Positions 1 to 9,104 of a stretch of DNA of 64,000 nt are shown here, piece by piece; position 1 is the first letter of the stretch; every line of letters starts with the position of its first letter. The DNA is taken from positions 11,105 through 75,104 of the forward strand of contig CABUVO010000023.1 of assembly GCA_902495075.1 (NCBI GenBank). Direction: 5' to 3'. The translations under genes and the position numbers were made by a program. This DNA comes from an uncultured Porphyromonadaceae bacterium. Lineage in GTDB: Bacteria > Bacteroidota > Bacteroidia > Bacteroidales > Muribaculaceae. The notes below the pieces were generated by a model. The model was not told the origin of the DNA and searched no databases. It saw nothing but the letters and a program-made list of their open reading frames with translations.

Positions 1-635
1 TCGTCATTGACGATGCTTCTCCCGATGGCACACAAGATGCTGTCCGCAAAAAAATCGAACAATATCCCGGTAGAGTGCATATGGAATGCAGGTCGGGAAA
101 GCTTGGTCTTGGCACAGCATATATACACGGTTTCAAGTGGGCTCTTGCACGCGGATATCAATTCATGATTGAGATGGATGCTGATTTTTCTCACAATCCG
201 CAGGATCTTCCGCGTCTATACCACGAATGTAAAGACAGGAATGCGGACATGGTAATCGGTTCACGTTACATATCGGGAGTGAATGTTGTAAATTGGCCCA
301 TGGGACGTGTGCTCATGTCATATTTCGCATCAGTATATGTCCGATTCATAACCGGCATGAAACTGCGTGATGCCACCGCCGGATTTGTCTGCTACCGTCG
401 TCGCGTGCTGGAAGCAATTAAGCTTGATGAGATTAAATTCAAAGGCTATGCATTCCAGATAGAAATGAAATTCAAAACCCACTGCAAGAAGTTCAAGATT
501 GTCGAAGTGCCAATTGTTTTTGTCAACCGGCAACTTGGCACATCCAAAATGAACTCCTCAATTTTTGGAGAAGCGGTATTTGGAGTGATACAATTAAAAC
601 TCGCCAGCATATTTAAAAGCAAAAGCTTCCGTTAA
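1..635 (+). CDS. Family 2 glycosyltransferase, polyprenol-phosphate mannosyltransferase-like (5' partial)
   Basis: The gene enters from the left edge; the frame is open from base 3, so only the last ~210 residues are present. The visible start reads VIDDASPDGT, the nucleotide-binding loop of GT-A family 2 enzymes, followed about 50 residues later by MDADFSHNP, which carries the metal-binding DxD. Length and motifs fit bacterial polyprenol monophosphomannose synthases (Dpm1-like), which move a sugar from a nucleotide donor to a polyprenyl phosphate at the inner membrane. No C-terminal membrane segments are seen, as in the short Dpm1 form. The donor sugar cannot be read from sequence. The stop codon sits in the loop of a strong terminator hairpin. 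An internal ATG at 75 is not the start because the GT motif lies before it. Confidence 0.85.
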   Translation, partial: VIDDASPDGTQDAVRKKIEQYPGRVHMECRSGKLGLGTAYIHGFKWALARGYQFMIEMDADFSHNPQDLPRLYHECKDRNADMVIGSRYISGVNVVNWPMGRVLMSYFASVYVRFITGMKLRDATAGFVCYRRRVLEAIKLDEIKFKGYAFQIEMKFKTHCKKFKIVEVPIVFVNRQLGTSKMNSSIFGEAVFGVIQLKLASIFKSKSFR

Positions 636-650
636 ACGGAAGCTTTTTTA
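621..650 (+). terminator. Rho-independent terminator overlapping a stop codon
   Basis: A 12-bp stem (621-632 with 636-647) is followed by a T-run. The 3-nt loop is exactly the TAA stop of the glycosyltransferase gene, so the last four codons form the left arm. Its A/T-rich ends may let it also work for the convergent gene on the minus strand. Confidence 0.85.
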
Positions 651-678
651 TCACCTCTTTAATTATTAATCATCCCCT

Positions 679-1875
679 TTAATCCCGATAATACTGTTGG
701 AGATAACACCTGGATATGAAATCAAAATTTTTGGCAACGAGTTCATGATCTTCTGTTCCTGGGAAGACAGCATCTGGCAACCATCCGTTTTCAAACGCAA
801 ATTTCACGAGATCAGCAGGACACCTTCCTCTTACGGTAAGAAAATCGAAAGCGTTTTTTCCGGCATATTCCTTATCATAATAAGGATTTTCAGGATCGGC
901 AATACACCGCGCTGCATTCCGCGCCACAAGCATTCCGCGCTGAGGATTCACCATCACCACAAAATTACGTTCAGGTTTCATTACGGGAAGATGCTCTTCA
1001 TTTTTCTCCCACCCCATCTTATCAATGAAAAAACGGTTCATCTCCTCATAATTACCGAAATATTTAATACGTTTGCCCCCGGTTGCTGCTATAAATTTTT
1101 CATAATAGGGATGAATGCCCTTATCAGATTTACGCTCAGCAGGCAACTTCCCTTCCAATATCAATTGTAACCATTCGGGTATAAAGAGAGCCAACGGTCC
1201 GGTTGGATCCTCCATCATTGATTGTTCCATTCGGTTATGAAGCTTTGTAACGTCCTCATTGTTCATCAAGTCAGGATCCGACATAATCTCCGACATTGTC
1301 AATGCAAATGCAGGAGTCATAAGATAACAATGAAGGAACAGCCATGAACCTAAATGATAGATTTCCTCCTGATCTTCCGGATCTTTAAGTTCGAGACCTC
1401 TCGCAATGTTATAACTTTCTGAAACAGGCGCATCTTCATACACTGAGTCGAGATAAGCGAACATGTTGTCAGCCAAAGCGAGAATTCTGGAATCATGAGG
1501 ATAAATATCTCGCATATCCTCATAAGTCATGGCAATTATATACCATGTCAGGAATCTTACATCCTCAATATTCAGCTCATAGTCTACATATTCTTCCCCT
1601 TCAAGATGAAAAGGAACTGAATACCCATAGAGTCTGCGGTTTGCATCAACAAAGGAACGCCAGAAACCGGCATCCGCCACTATATCCTGAAAATACCCTG
1701 TGATTCCGAGACAGAGGCGTTTCCCAACCATTTCCGGAACAAGCTTGCCAAGCTCAGAATTGCAATAAACACTCAACAGTTCGTTTGCAATGCCAAGATA
1801 AAACAAATCATTAGGATCCTGCTTCGGGAAAGAAGGCTGTCGAAACAGAAAATCTTTAATATCGATCTTTTCCAT
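679..1875 (-). CDS. DUF3843-like hypothetical protein
   Basis: 398-residue soluble protein, acidic and rich in aromatic residues, with no signal peptide or membrane segment. It resembles from memory the DUF3843 family of Bacteroidales; I cannot verify this without a profile search. No catalytic motif is recognisable. The N-terminus has KIDIKDFLFRQPSFPKQDP, and the C-terminal half has a conserved-looking block around PERNFVVMVNPQRGMLVARNA. It lies 25 bp downstream of hisS on the same strand, so the two may be co-transcribed, but this gives no clear clue to function. Confidence 0.75.
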   Translation of the reverse strand: MEKIDIKDFLFRQPSFPKQDPNDLFYLGIANELLSVYCNSELGKLVPEMVGKRLCLGITGYFQDIVADAGFWRSFVDANRRLYGYSVPFHLEGEEYVDYELNIEDVRFLTWYIIAMTYEDMRDIYPHDSRILALADNMFAYLDSVYEDAPVSESYNIARGLELKDPEDQEEIYHLGSWLFLHCYLMTPAFALTMSEIMSDPDLMNNEDVTKLHNRMEQSMMEDPTGPLALFIPEWLQLILEGKLPAERKSDKGIHPYYEKFIAATGGKRIKYFGNYEEMNRFFIDKMGWEKNEEHLPVMKPERNFVVMVNPQRGMLVARNAARCIADPENPYYDKEYAGKNAFDFLTVRGRCPADLVKFAFENGWLPDAVFPGTEDHELVAKNFDFISRCYLQQYYRD

Positions 1876-1900
1876 TGTTTTAGAGACACTAAAGCATCCC

Positions 1901-3262
1901 TTATTTTAGAGACGATATGATATCGTCGATAGTCATCTTTTCTTGCGTTCCGGAGATCATGTTTTTGAGCATTATCGTGCCGTCGGCAAGCTCACTCTCC
2001 CCCACGATGGCAACAAACGGTATTTTCTCGGCATCCGCGAGAGCCATCTGCTTCTTAAGCTTCGCTGCATCGGGATATAACTGTGAGGCAATGCCGGCAT
2101 CACGCAATGCTTTCACATATTTGAGAGACTGAAGAGCCTCGGCTTCTCCAAAATTCACGAACATCACCTTAACAGACCCAGATATCTCTTCAGGATAGAG
2201 ATTAAGTTGATTCATTACGTCATAAATACGGTCTGCACCAAAGGATATTCCGACACCGGAAAGTCCGGGCATTCCGAACACTCCCGTAAGATTATCATAT
2301 CTTCCGCCACCGGTGATACTACCGATTTCAACATCCAGCGCCTTCACCTCAATGATTGTGCCGGTATAGTAATTCAATCCGCGTGCAAGCGAAAGATCAG
2401 CTTCTACGACACATTTATGTCCCAAAGCATCAATGCCGGAAAGAACCTCCCGCATTTCAGTCACTCCCTTCAGTCCATCCTCTGATCCTTTGAGGATTTC
2501 CTGCATGATATTGAGTTTCTCCTCATTGCTGCCTGTCATCTCAAGAATCGGACGGAGTGTTTCGATAGCTTTTTCAGTCAATCCCTTCTCCCGGAGTTCG
2601 GCATTGACATTTTCTATGCCTATTTTATCTATCTTGTCGATAGCTACCGTGATATCCACAATCTTATCGGCTGCACCTATTGTCTCGGCGATTCCTGTAA
2701 GAATCTTACGGTTATTCACCTTTATGGCAATATTGATTCCGAGATTTGCAAACACGGTGTCAATAAGAGAAAGAAGCTCAATCTCATTATTCAGTGAATC
2801 AGACCCAACTACATCAGCATCACACTGATAGAATTCGCGATAGCGCCCTTTCTGGGGACGATCCGCACGCCATACCGGCTGTATCTGGAAGCGTTTGAAA
2901 GGCATCTGAAGATCATTGCGATGCTGAACAACGAAACGCGCAAATGGCACAGTCAGATCATATCTGAGTCCCTTTTCACATATCTTATTAGTCAAACGTG
3001 GAAGATTTCTTTCAGCAACCTCTTCATCACTCACTGATTTCAGAAAGTCTCCCGAATTCAGTATCTTGAAAAGAAGCTTATCCCCCTCCTCTCCATATTT
3101 ACCCATCAGTGTCGACAGGTTTTCCATGGCTGGTGTTTCTATCTGTTTATATCCAAAAAGCTTAAAAGCTCGTTTGATAGTGTCGAATATATAATTGCGT
3201 CGCGCCATCTCGATAGGAGAAAAATCGCGCGTACCTTTAGGGATGCTGGGTTTCTGAGCCAT
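1901..3262 (-). CDS. hisS: Histidyl-tRNA synthetase
   Basis: 453-residue class II aminoacyl-tRNA synthetase that charges tRNA-His. Motifs in order: KGTRDFSP (residues 9-16), the ATP and histidine binding block with YDLTVPFAR (101-109), motif 2 around [15 protein letters not shown] (130-144), the HisRS signature [10 protein letters not shown] (292-301), GGGRYDNL (318-325) and a C-terminal anticodon-binding domain from about 365. Normal length for the family. It appears to be the first gene of a small minus-strand unit with the DUF3843-like gene. No good TAnnTTTG promoter is visible upstream; only a one-mismatch version lies about 40 nt before the ATG. Confidence 0.97.
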   Translation of the reverse strand: MAQKPSIPKGTRDFSPIEMARRNYIFDTIKRAFKLFGYKQIETPAMENLSTLMGKYGEEGDKLLFKILNSGDFLKSVSDEEVAERNLPRLTNKICEKGLRYDLTVPFARFVVQHRNDLQMPFKRFQIQPVWRADRPQKGRYREFYQCDADVVGSDSLNNEIELLSLIDTVFANLGINIAIKVNNRKILTGIAETIGAADKIVDITVAIDKIDKIGIENVNAELREKGLTEKAIETLRPILEMTGSNEEKLNIMQEILKGSEDGLKGVTEMREVLSGIDALGHKCVVEADLSLARGLNYYTGTIIEVKALDVEIGSITGGGRYDNLTGVFGMPGLSGVGISFGADRIYDVMNQLNLYPEEISGSVKVMFVNFGEAEALQSLKYVKALRDAGIASQLYPDAAKLKKQMALADAEKIPFVAIVGESELADGTIMLKNMISGTQEKMTIDDIISSLK

Positions 3263-3344
3263 TTTCTTATCTGTTGTTGATTATTAACGCGAATTTACAA
3301 AGATTTTCGGAAATTATCAAACTACTTTAATATTTGCAATTCTC

Positions 3345-5585
3345 CTACTCAACCCTTGTTGCCGATATGGAATGATTTCCAACCTTTGATAGAACTACAG
3401 ATGAGCGAGGATCGCACTTTTCTCCGTCGACTGATACGATATTCATTCCTCGGGGCGCAACAGCTATTGCAGAAGTTCCATCAGGAATACTGAAACTGAA
3501 TTCGATGCCATTGGAACCTTCTTTTGCTTCAAAATTTATATCACCCCTGACAGTTGGCACAACCGTACGCACCCATTCGATTCCTGCCAAGTCGGGAGCA
3601 ACACGGAATGATCTAAAGCCGGGACTCAATGGTTCAATGCCGCAAACCTTTTGTGATAGAATGGTTAATCCACCTCCACTCCACGCATGATTAGTGGTGC
3701 CTCCACCAAATCCCTCCTTGCCAATTCCCCACCCTTCAAAGAGGGTTGAATATTCAGGGTTATCAACCATTGGTCCGAAACGTCGTTTCATACGCTCAAG
3801 TGCGAATTTACCTTCTCCCATATCGAACAGAGCTTCCGTTACATATTTCTCCATATATGGGCTGGCATGTTGAGTGGTCTTGAAGATTTCAAGAAGTGCC
3901 AGATACTTATCCTTATCTGCAAGTCCTGACACCACTGCAAGAGCCTGAACTCGGTCATCGGTATCATCCTTGTAGTCCGGATGACGATAGGCTTTCTCGG
4001 TCCAGAACGAGCGGTTGAAAGCTTCTTTAAGATTATGCATCTCCTTGGAAATCGAATCTGCATCAGCTTTGTTACCAAGAGATATTGCCATTTCCCGCAA
4101 GCCGGTTTGAGCAATGTAATATAATGCGTTATAGAGCGCTACTTTGTCGATATTGTCTCCCCAATCACCCCAGTGCCAGCCTCCTTCTCGATCTGCCATG
4201 GTGCCGTCGGGAGCCTTTTTCCATACGGATAGATATCGTTTCACGCCATCATAAAGATCCGCAGCGGTTTCAAGATCACCGGTATTGAGGACATAGTTCC
4301 AGAAACCATATTTACCAACTGAAGCAAGCATCTGCCCTGGCAACTCCTTGTTCCAGTTCGACGATGGCACTGGAGCATAGATACTTCCATCGGGACGTTG
4401 CCAACCAATGAGCTCGTACATCCCCTTTTTCATCAGAGCGTGGCTTGAGGGAGAAAGAGCATAAAAAGCCTCTCCGGATTCGTTAACCTCGTCACCCCAC
4501 CACTGCGCGCGTTCCCGATCCGGACAATCCATATACGTATCGCGCATGGTCACATAGAGCGTACGCAAAGCTTTTTGCCGGTATTTGTTAAGGAAATCGT
4601 CGCTACATTCGAATGTACCTGAAAAATCAGTATCATAACCGGTCTCTCGATAAGCCACATTCTGCACCTGCACCTCTTTGGGAACTGTGTATATCACATG
4701 ATGACCGTTCATCCAGCCGGGAGCTTCATAAGTCTGAACCCCTTTCTTAGTCACATACTCTGCATATACGCCGGGCTCTCCTCCACCCATGTAATTATCA
4801 GTGCGGATATCGATTTTTTTACCAGCAGGCGCAGACACTGTCATTAGCGGGTTTACGTGGCAATTATAAGGAAGCTTTGCTATGATAGTATCCGCCTTGA
4901 CTCCAGGTCTGCGCTCTACCGACACATAGTTTGCAACACCATAGTCTTTCCACTGCGGTATAATTCTGTCATGAAGTTTGCCCCAGGGTTTGTCTCCTTC
5001 AGCACCAACTTCTTTGGCATTTTTCCATTTCTGTGATTCAGACTGCCAGCCAGATATGTCACGACGCGCGTCGAAACCAATATTTGACTCCGGAAGACGA
5101 TAATTTGGGATAGTTCGATCGGGCATATAAAACGCCGGATGCAGCTGTCCTCTCCAGTTATTGCCTGTATTTAGTTCGGGTAAATACTCACAGCTCATAA
5201 AGAACGCACCCTTGCCTGAGGGGTTATAGGAAAAACCTTGCTTTCCAAAATACCACACAAGAGCGGATACAAGATTCTTCCCTTTATGGAGATAAGGACT
5301 TAGATCCACCGCATCGCAATATGAATCCTCCGGATTAGGTCCGCGCTTCACACCTCCTTCTCGCACCACAAGAATGCCATTTATCCAAAGCCAATACTTA
5401 CTGTCAGCGGCAATACGGGTGAACGCATTATGTGGAATGTCTTGCAGATCAAATTCATTCTGAAAGCACATCCACGTGCTTGTCTTGTCCTTGTTGTCAA
5501 CAGTGGTAATCCAACTGGGTTCGGAAGCAAATGCATAAGAACATAAAGCGACCGATACCAACATCATAAATACTTTGAGTTTCAT
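3345..5585 (-). CDS. Alpha-L-rhamnosidase-like glycoside hydrolase (GH78-type), secreted
   Basis: 746 residues with a signal peptide (1-20, cleavage after AFA). The central block DCPDRERAQWWGDE (353-366) is the GH78 type (DCPQRDERxGWxGD in classical members), within an (alpha/alpha)6 barrel around 330-680. An N-terminal beta-sandwich with WLWING and a C-terminal beta domain complete the usual layout. It should remove terminal alpha-L-rhamnose from plant or bacterial glycans in the periplasm or at the cell surface. It stands alone, with no SusC/SusD pair or other glycosidase next to it, so the substrate is unknown. A good promoter lies about 55 bp upstream. Confidence 0.88.
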   Translation of the reverse strand: MKLKVFMMLVSVALCSYAFASEPSWITTVDNKDKTSTWMCFQNEFDLQDIPHNAFTRIAADSKYWLWINGILVVREGGVKRGPNPEDSYCDAVDLSPYLHKGKNLVSALVWYFGKQGFSYNPSGKGAFFMSCEYLPELNTGNNWRGQLHPAFYMPDRTIPNYRLPESNIGFDARRDISGWQSESQKWKNAKEVGAEGDKPWGKLHDRIIPQWKDYGVANYVSVERRPGVKADTIIAKLPYNCHVNPLMTVSAPAGKKIDIRTDNYMGGGEPGVYAEYVTKKGVQTYEAPGWMNGHHVIYTVPKEVQVQNVAYRETGYDTDFSGTFECSDDFLNKYRQKALRTLYVTMRDTYMDCPDRERAQWWGDEVNESGEAFYALSPSSHALMKKGMYELIGWQRPDGSIYAPVPSSNWNKELPGQMLASVGKYGFWNYVLNTGDLETAADLYDGVKRYLSVWKKAPDGTMADREGGWHWGDWGDNIDKVALYNALYYIAQTGLREMAISLGNKADADSISKEMHNLKEAFNRSFWTEKAYRHPDYKDDTDDRVQALAVVSGLADKDKYLALLEIFKTTQHASPYMEKYVTEALFDMGEGKFALERMKRRFGPMVDNPEYSTLFEGWGIGKEGFGGGTTNHAWSGGGLTILSQKVCGIEPLSPGFRSFRVAPDLAGIEWVRTVVPTVRGDINFEAKEGSNGIEFSFSIPDGTSAIAVAPRGMNIVSVDGEKCDPRSSVVLSKVGNHSISATRVE

Positions 5586-5640
5586 AATACAGGTTAATTA
5601 TCGCTGACTATAGCCAGCATTCTTGATATATTGGTGTTTG

Positions 5641-5671
5641 CAAATTTAACGATATATTCTGAAGCGGCAAA
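5641..5671 (-). promoter_or_regulatory. Bacteroidales promoter for the rhamnosidase gene
   Basis: On the minus strand TAAATTTG (5648-5641) matches TAnnTTTG, and TTTG (5671-5668) lies 19 bp upstream. The predicted start of transcription is near 5635, giving a leader of about 50 nt. Confidence 0.75.
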
Positions 5672-5735
5672 CAATTCTGATAAATTTAAAACGCTCTTAT
5701 CTCCAATCCCTACTCACCACGTTTATCGTCGTGCA

Positions 5736-5826
5736 AAGCCCAACGATAAGGTAAAAAGTAAGAACCCCCACATTAGAGGCGTCCCAATTCACCTTTAACC
5801 TATTCCCTATCACCTATAACCTTATC
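5736..5826. repeat. Dispersed intergenic repeat (AAGGTAAAAAG / TTTAACCTATTCCCTAT module), inverted pair
   Basis: A leftward purine-rich module (GATAAGGTAAAAAGTAAG, from 5748) and a rightward pyrimidine-rich module (AATTCACCTTTAACCTATTC, from 5788) face each other. The rightward module recurs almost unchanged at 63687-63728, and the leftward one at 62794-62840. A related pyrimidine tract is at 22175-22212. The 350 bp between the rhamnosidase and B3/B4 genes otherwise hold only two divergent promoters. Confidence 0.7.
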
Positions 5827-5853
5827 CGGCATAGCACAATAAATAGGAACGAG

Positions 5854-5885
5854 TTTGGTATTTTTAAGACATATATATAATTTTG
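5854..5885 (+). promoter_or_regulatory. Promoter of the B3/B4-domain gene
   Basis: TTTG at 5854-5857 and TAATTTTG at 5878-5885 are separated by 20 bp, an excellent Bacteroidales promoter. Transcription should start near 5892, which excludes a protein start at 5855 and supports the ATG at 5936. Confidence 0.82.
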
Positions 5886-5935
5886 CACTGATAAGTAATA
5901 ATTTCAAATACTCATGTTCCAGAATTATTAATGAT

Positions 5936-6601
5936 ATGTTTGACATCAAATTTTCTGACAAGATAAAGGTTGCTGCCCTCGGTTTGCGGGTTTTGGCAAT
6001 AGAAGCAGATGTTCTCAACCCTGAGACATCAGACTCACTTTGGAATGAAATTGAGAAAGAGGCTGCTGCCATTAAAAATCAATTCACCACGGAGATGATC
6101 AACAAAAGATCTGCCATCTCCGCCACCCGTCAAGCCTATAAAGCTCTTGGGAAAGAACCCAACAGATACCGACCTTCAGCAGAAGCTTTATGTCGTAGGG
6201 TAGTTAATGGCAAGGGACTATATCGACTCACGACATTAGTAGATTTTATAAATCTTCTATCCATGCATACCGGACACAGTATCGGAGGCTTTGATGCAGA
6301 TAAGATCTCAGGTAACACACTGATCCTTGGGAGTGGAGAACAGGGGGAAGAATTTCATGCCATAGGTCGTGGTCTCCTCAACATAGAGAATCTTCCCGTA
6401 TATCGCGATGCGATCGGTGGTATCGGTACACCTACAAGCGATGAGGAACGCACAAAACTAACAACCGACACAACTCGGTTGTTGATGCTTATTAACGTCT
6501 ATGACACCTCTGAGGATATGGAATCTTTAAAGAAATTTACTCTCGAACTTCTTGAAAAACATTGTCATCCTACACGCGTAGAATACACTCTCATCAGCTG
6601 A
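5936..6601 (+). CDS. B3/B4 tRNA-binding domain protein
   Basis: 221 residues. The protein resembles stand-alone B3/B4 domain proteins, related to the editing domain of the phenylalanyl-tRNA synthetase beta subunit. Characteristic stretches are SATRQAYKALGKEPNRYRPSA and GDADKI-like GGFDADKISG, followed by the conserved tail TTRLLMLINVYD. Family members may hydrolyse or bind mischarged aminoacyl-tRNA or related aminoacyl compounds; the substrate here is unknown. I place the start at 5936 (MFDIKFSD) because the longer frame from 5855 begins inside the promoter. It ends 1 bp before the stop codon of the convergent TonB receptor gene. Confidence 0.82.
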   Translation: MFDIKFSDKIKVAALGLRVLAIEADVLNPETSDSLWNEIEKEAAAIKNQFTTEMINKRSAISATRQAYKALGKEPNRYRPSAEALCRRVVNGKGLYRLTTLVDFINLLSMHTGHSIGGFDADKISGNTLILGSGEQGEEFHAIGRGLLNIENLPVYRDAIGGIGTPTSDEERTKLTTDTTRLLMLINVYDTSEDMESLKKFTLELLEKHCHPTRVEYTLIS

Positions 6602-6602
6602 A

Positions 6603-9008
6603 TCAGAATTCCACCGACAAGCGCACATTAAACTGACGGCGCGTTAGATAATTAGGCACTGCATACTGGATGTTATTGACATCCGTGACCCAATAATAAC
6701 TGCTGACATTACTGATGTCGAGAAGATTGAAGCAGTCGAGTCCGAGCACGATACTGCGGAAATGTCGCCAGAAATTATATGGTCTGACCCCATTTGTGGG
6801 CGCACCCACAAGCTGATAACTGATTCCTATATCCAATCGCTTGTATGCCGGAGCACGGAAATACGATTCGGAACGGCTTTTATGCGGAGCGGTCATCGTT
6901 AGTCCGTCGGAGAATATACCCCTTAAACTGAATTTAAGCTTAGGGAATTTAGGGAAATAATCCGTAAAATACAGACTGACAGAATATCGTTGATCGCTTG
7001 GAAGCGGAACTTTCTTACCATCAAGAGTCTGCTGCGTTTTCATCAATGAGAAACTCAGCCAAGAATCAGAACCTTCCACAAACTGACCGAAAAGTTTCAA
7101 ATCAAGACCGGTAACAAAACCTTTGGAATCATTCACACCTGAATAATTGACTTTAAGATTGTCATATTCATAAGATATGAGATTCGACATGTTCTTATAA
7201 TAAACCTCTCCAGTAAGTTTGAAGGGGCGATTCATTGCCCGGAAAGTATAATCTGTACCCACGATAAAGTGTAGACTACGGGGAGATTTTATATCACGGT
7301 TTAACTCAATTGCATGATTCCCGTCAGCATCGGTGACTGCATGCCGGAACTCTTTGTAAAATGGAGATTGATAATACAATCCCGCTGCAGCTCTGAAATT
7401 AAAACTACTTCCAACAGGAGTCAATGAGAAATTAACACGCGGTGATACGAGAAACTCCTTGTTAAAATCCCAATAAGAGAATCGGAGACCTCCGTTTATG
7501 GTCATATACGCCTTGTCGGTGTCTATATAATATGCATCTTCCGCATATGCCGAGAACCGGTTGGTCGAAAGATTATGATTTGACGAAAGATTGTAGATCA
7601 GATGCACTCCATCGGGCAATGTCGGAAGTGAATATCCCGCAGAATCTCGCCATTCCCACTCTTTTGTGCGATCGCGGAATGTTTCACGCCTGTAGTCAAG
7701 CCCATAAGAAATATGGTTACCCTTTACACGGGTTTCTCCTTTAAGAAACAGACGGAACACGGATGCTTTCAATCGGTTGCGGGAATGCTCCATATATTTG
7801 CCGACACCAAGTTCTCCTCCGACACCCTCCGAACCGGAAGTGCCTGCCTGATTAAGCCAGTATTCTCCGGATATGTCGTAAGAGACAAGTTCATTTGTAA
7901 GAAATCCGGAGGCTCCTATCATAAAACTTGTGGCGCGGTTATGTCGATACAAAGCTGAGATTGATCCGAGGAATGTCTCAAACTTGTCCCTCTCCTGCCC
8001 GTCGAAATATACCTTAAAATGCTTCACATCCTGCGCGGTTCCAAATGTAGTTTCGCGATCATGGGGTGTAAAGTTATAATGATTCAAGGATATATTTCCC
8101 AGAAAATTAAATGTCCATTTGTCGTTGGGCTTAAGATTCAGATTAGTCTGATAATCAAAATACGTAGGATCATATTCTCCCTTAGTATCCATTGAGGAAA
8201 GGAGCGAATTGTTTTTCTTAAACCTCAATCCGTGGAGTTGCGAGAATTTACCGGAATTTTGTCCAATTGTGAGCGATGCCCCCATAAGGCTGGCAGATAC
8301 GGCTCCTTCAAACGCTTCCGGCTCCCGATAGGTTATATCGAGTGCTGACGACATCTTGTCGTCATACCTTGCCGGGAAACCGCCTGAAGAGAACTTAAGA
8401 TTACCAACCATGTCAGGATTAATTATGCTTAGTCCCTCTTGTTGCCCGGCTCTGACAAGCTGAGGACGATATATCTCGGTACCGTTGATATATACTGAAT
8501 TCTCATCAAACGATCCCCCTCTTACCGAATATTGTGAACTCAACTCATTGGAAGAATTGACTCCGGGCATTGTCGAGATCATTGCCTCTACGCTACCACC
8601 GGAAACATCTGGCGAAAGTTTGAAACTTTCAGTGTTGAAACTCTGCATCCCATTGATATTATTCTTGAATCCGAGCACTTCGAGCTCTTTTAATTCAATA
8701 TCATTAGGATACATTCTCACATTTAGAGTCAGATCCCCTTTAGGATTTATGAGTTTATGATTAACGGTTTTGAAACCAATACAGCTGAACACCAACTCCA
8801 CAGTGTCTTTCTGCGCTACAGACAGGCTGTATTGTCCTTTAAGATCAGAGTTGGTTCCAATGGCTGTGCCTGCAACTCTTACAGTTGCAAATTCAACAGG
8901 CTTATCTTCATTATCCACTATTTTACCGGAAATCTTTACATTTTCGGCAAAAATCGGCAATGAAACTGAAATTGATATTATGAGTGTTATGAATGCGCGG
9001 ATTCTCAT
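6603..9008 (-). CDS. TonB-dependent outer-membrane receptor with carboxypeptidase-regulatory-like domain
   Basis: 801 residues. Signal peptide about 1-21, then a CarboxypepD_reg-like beta-sandwich (about 24-105; VKISGKIVDNEDKPVEFATV), a plug domain (about 115-230; includes SSQYSVRGGSFDENSVYING) and a long C-terminal beta barrel ending in the aromatic-rich FNVRLSVEF. Such receptors import ligands across the outer membrane with energy from TonB-ExbB-ExbD, a copy of which is encoded at 46-49 kb. It lacks the SusC signature context and has no SusD partner, so an iron, cobalamin or small-glycan ligand are all possible. It lies downstream of an MFS exporter gene with a 96-bp gap on the same strand. 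Confidence 0.93.
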   Translation of the reverse strand: MRIRAFITLIISISVSLPIFAENVKISGKIVDNEDKPVEFATVRVAGTAIGTNSDLKGQYSLSVAQKDTVELVFSCIGFKTVNHKLINPKGDLTLNVRMYPNDIELKELEVLGFKNNINGMQSFNTESFKLSPDVSGGSVEAMISTMPGVNSSNELSSQYSVRGGSFDENSVYINGTEIYRPQLVRAGQQEGLSIINPDMVGNLKFSSGGFPARYDDKMSSALDITYREPEAFEGAVSASLMGASLTIGQNSGKFSQLHGLRFKKNNSLLSSMDTKGEYDPTYFDYQTNLNLKPNDKWTFNFLGNISLNHYNFTPHDRETTFGTAQDVKHFKVYFDGQERDKFETFLGSISALYRHNRATSFMIGASGFLTNELVSYDISGEYWLNQAGTSGSEGVGGELGVGKYMEHSRNRLKASVFRLFLKGETRVKGNHISYGLDYRRETFRDRTKEWEWRDSAGYSLPTLPDGVHLIYNLSSNHNLSTNRFSAYAEDAYYIDTDKAYMTINGGLRFSYWDFNKEFLVSPRVNFSLTPVGSSFNFRAAAGLYYQSPFYKEFRHAVTDADGNHAIELNRDIKSPRSLHFIVGTDYTFRAMNRPFKLTGEVYYKNMSNLISYEYDNLKVNYSGVNDSKGFVTGLDLKLFGQFVEGSDSWLSFSLMKTQQTLDGKKVPLPSDQRYSVSLYFTDYFPKFPKLKFSLRGIFSDGLTMTAPHKSRSESYFRAPAYKRLDIGISYQLVGAPTNGVRPYNFWRHFRSIVLGLDCFNLLDISNVSSYYWVTDVNNIQYAVPNYLTRRQFNVRLSVEF

Positions 9009-9104
9009 TTCTTGATTGGGATAGGAGCAACGGCTCCAATACTAAGAAAACGCGACCACACCATTTATATTATATCCACATCGCAGACCGTGCATAAGAT
9101 GGCT

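Noticed and set aside
697..1170. A 157-codon plus-strand frame after the glycosyltransferase
   Set aside because: Antisense to the DUF3843-like gene, which has better codon use and an N-terminal start next to hisS.
5855..5935. N-terminal extension of the B3/B4-domain protein
   Set aside because: A strong promoter with start near 5892 lies inside it.
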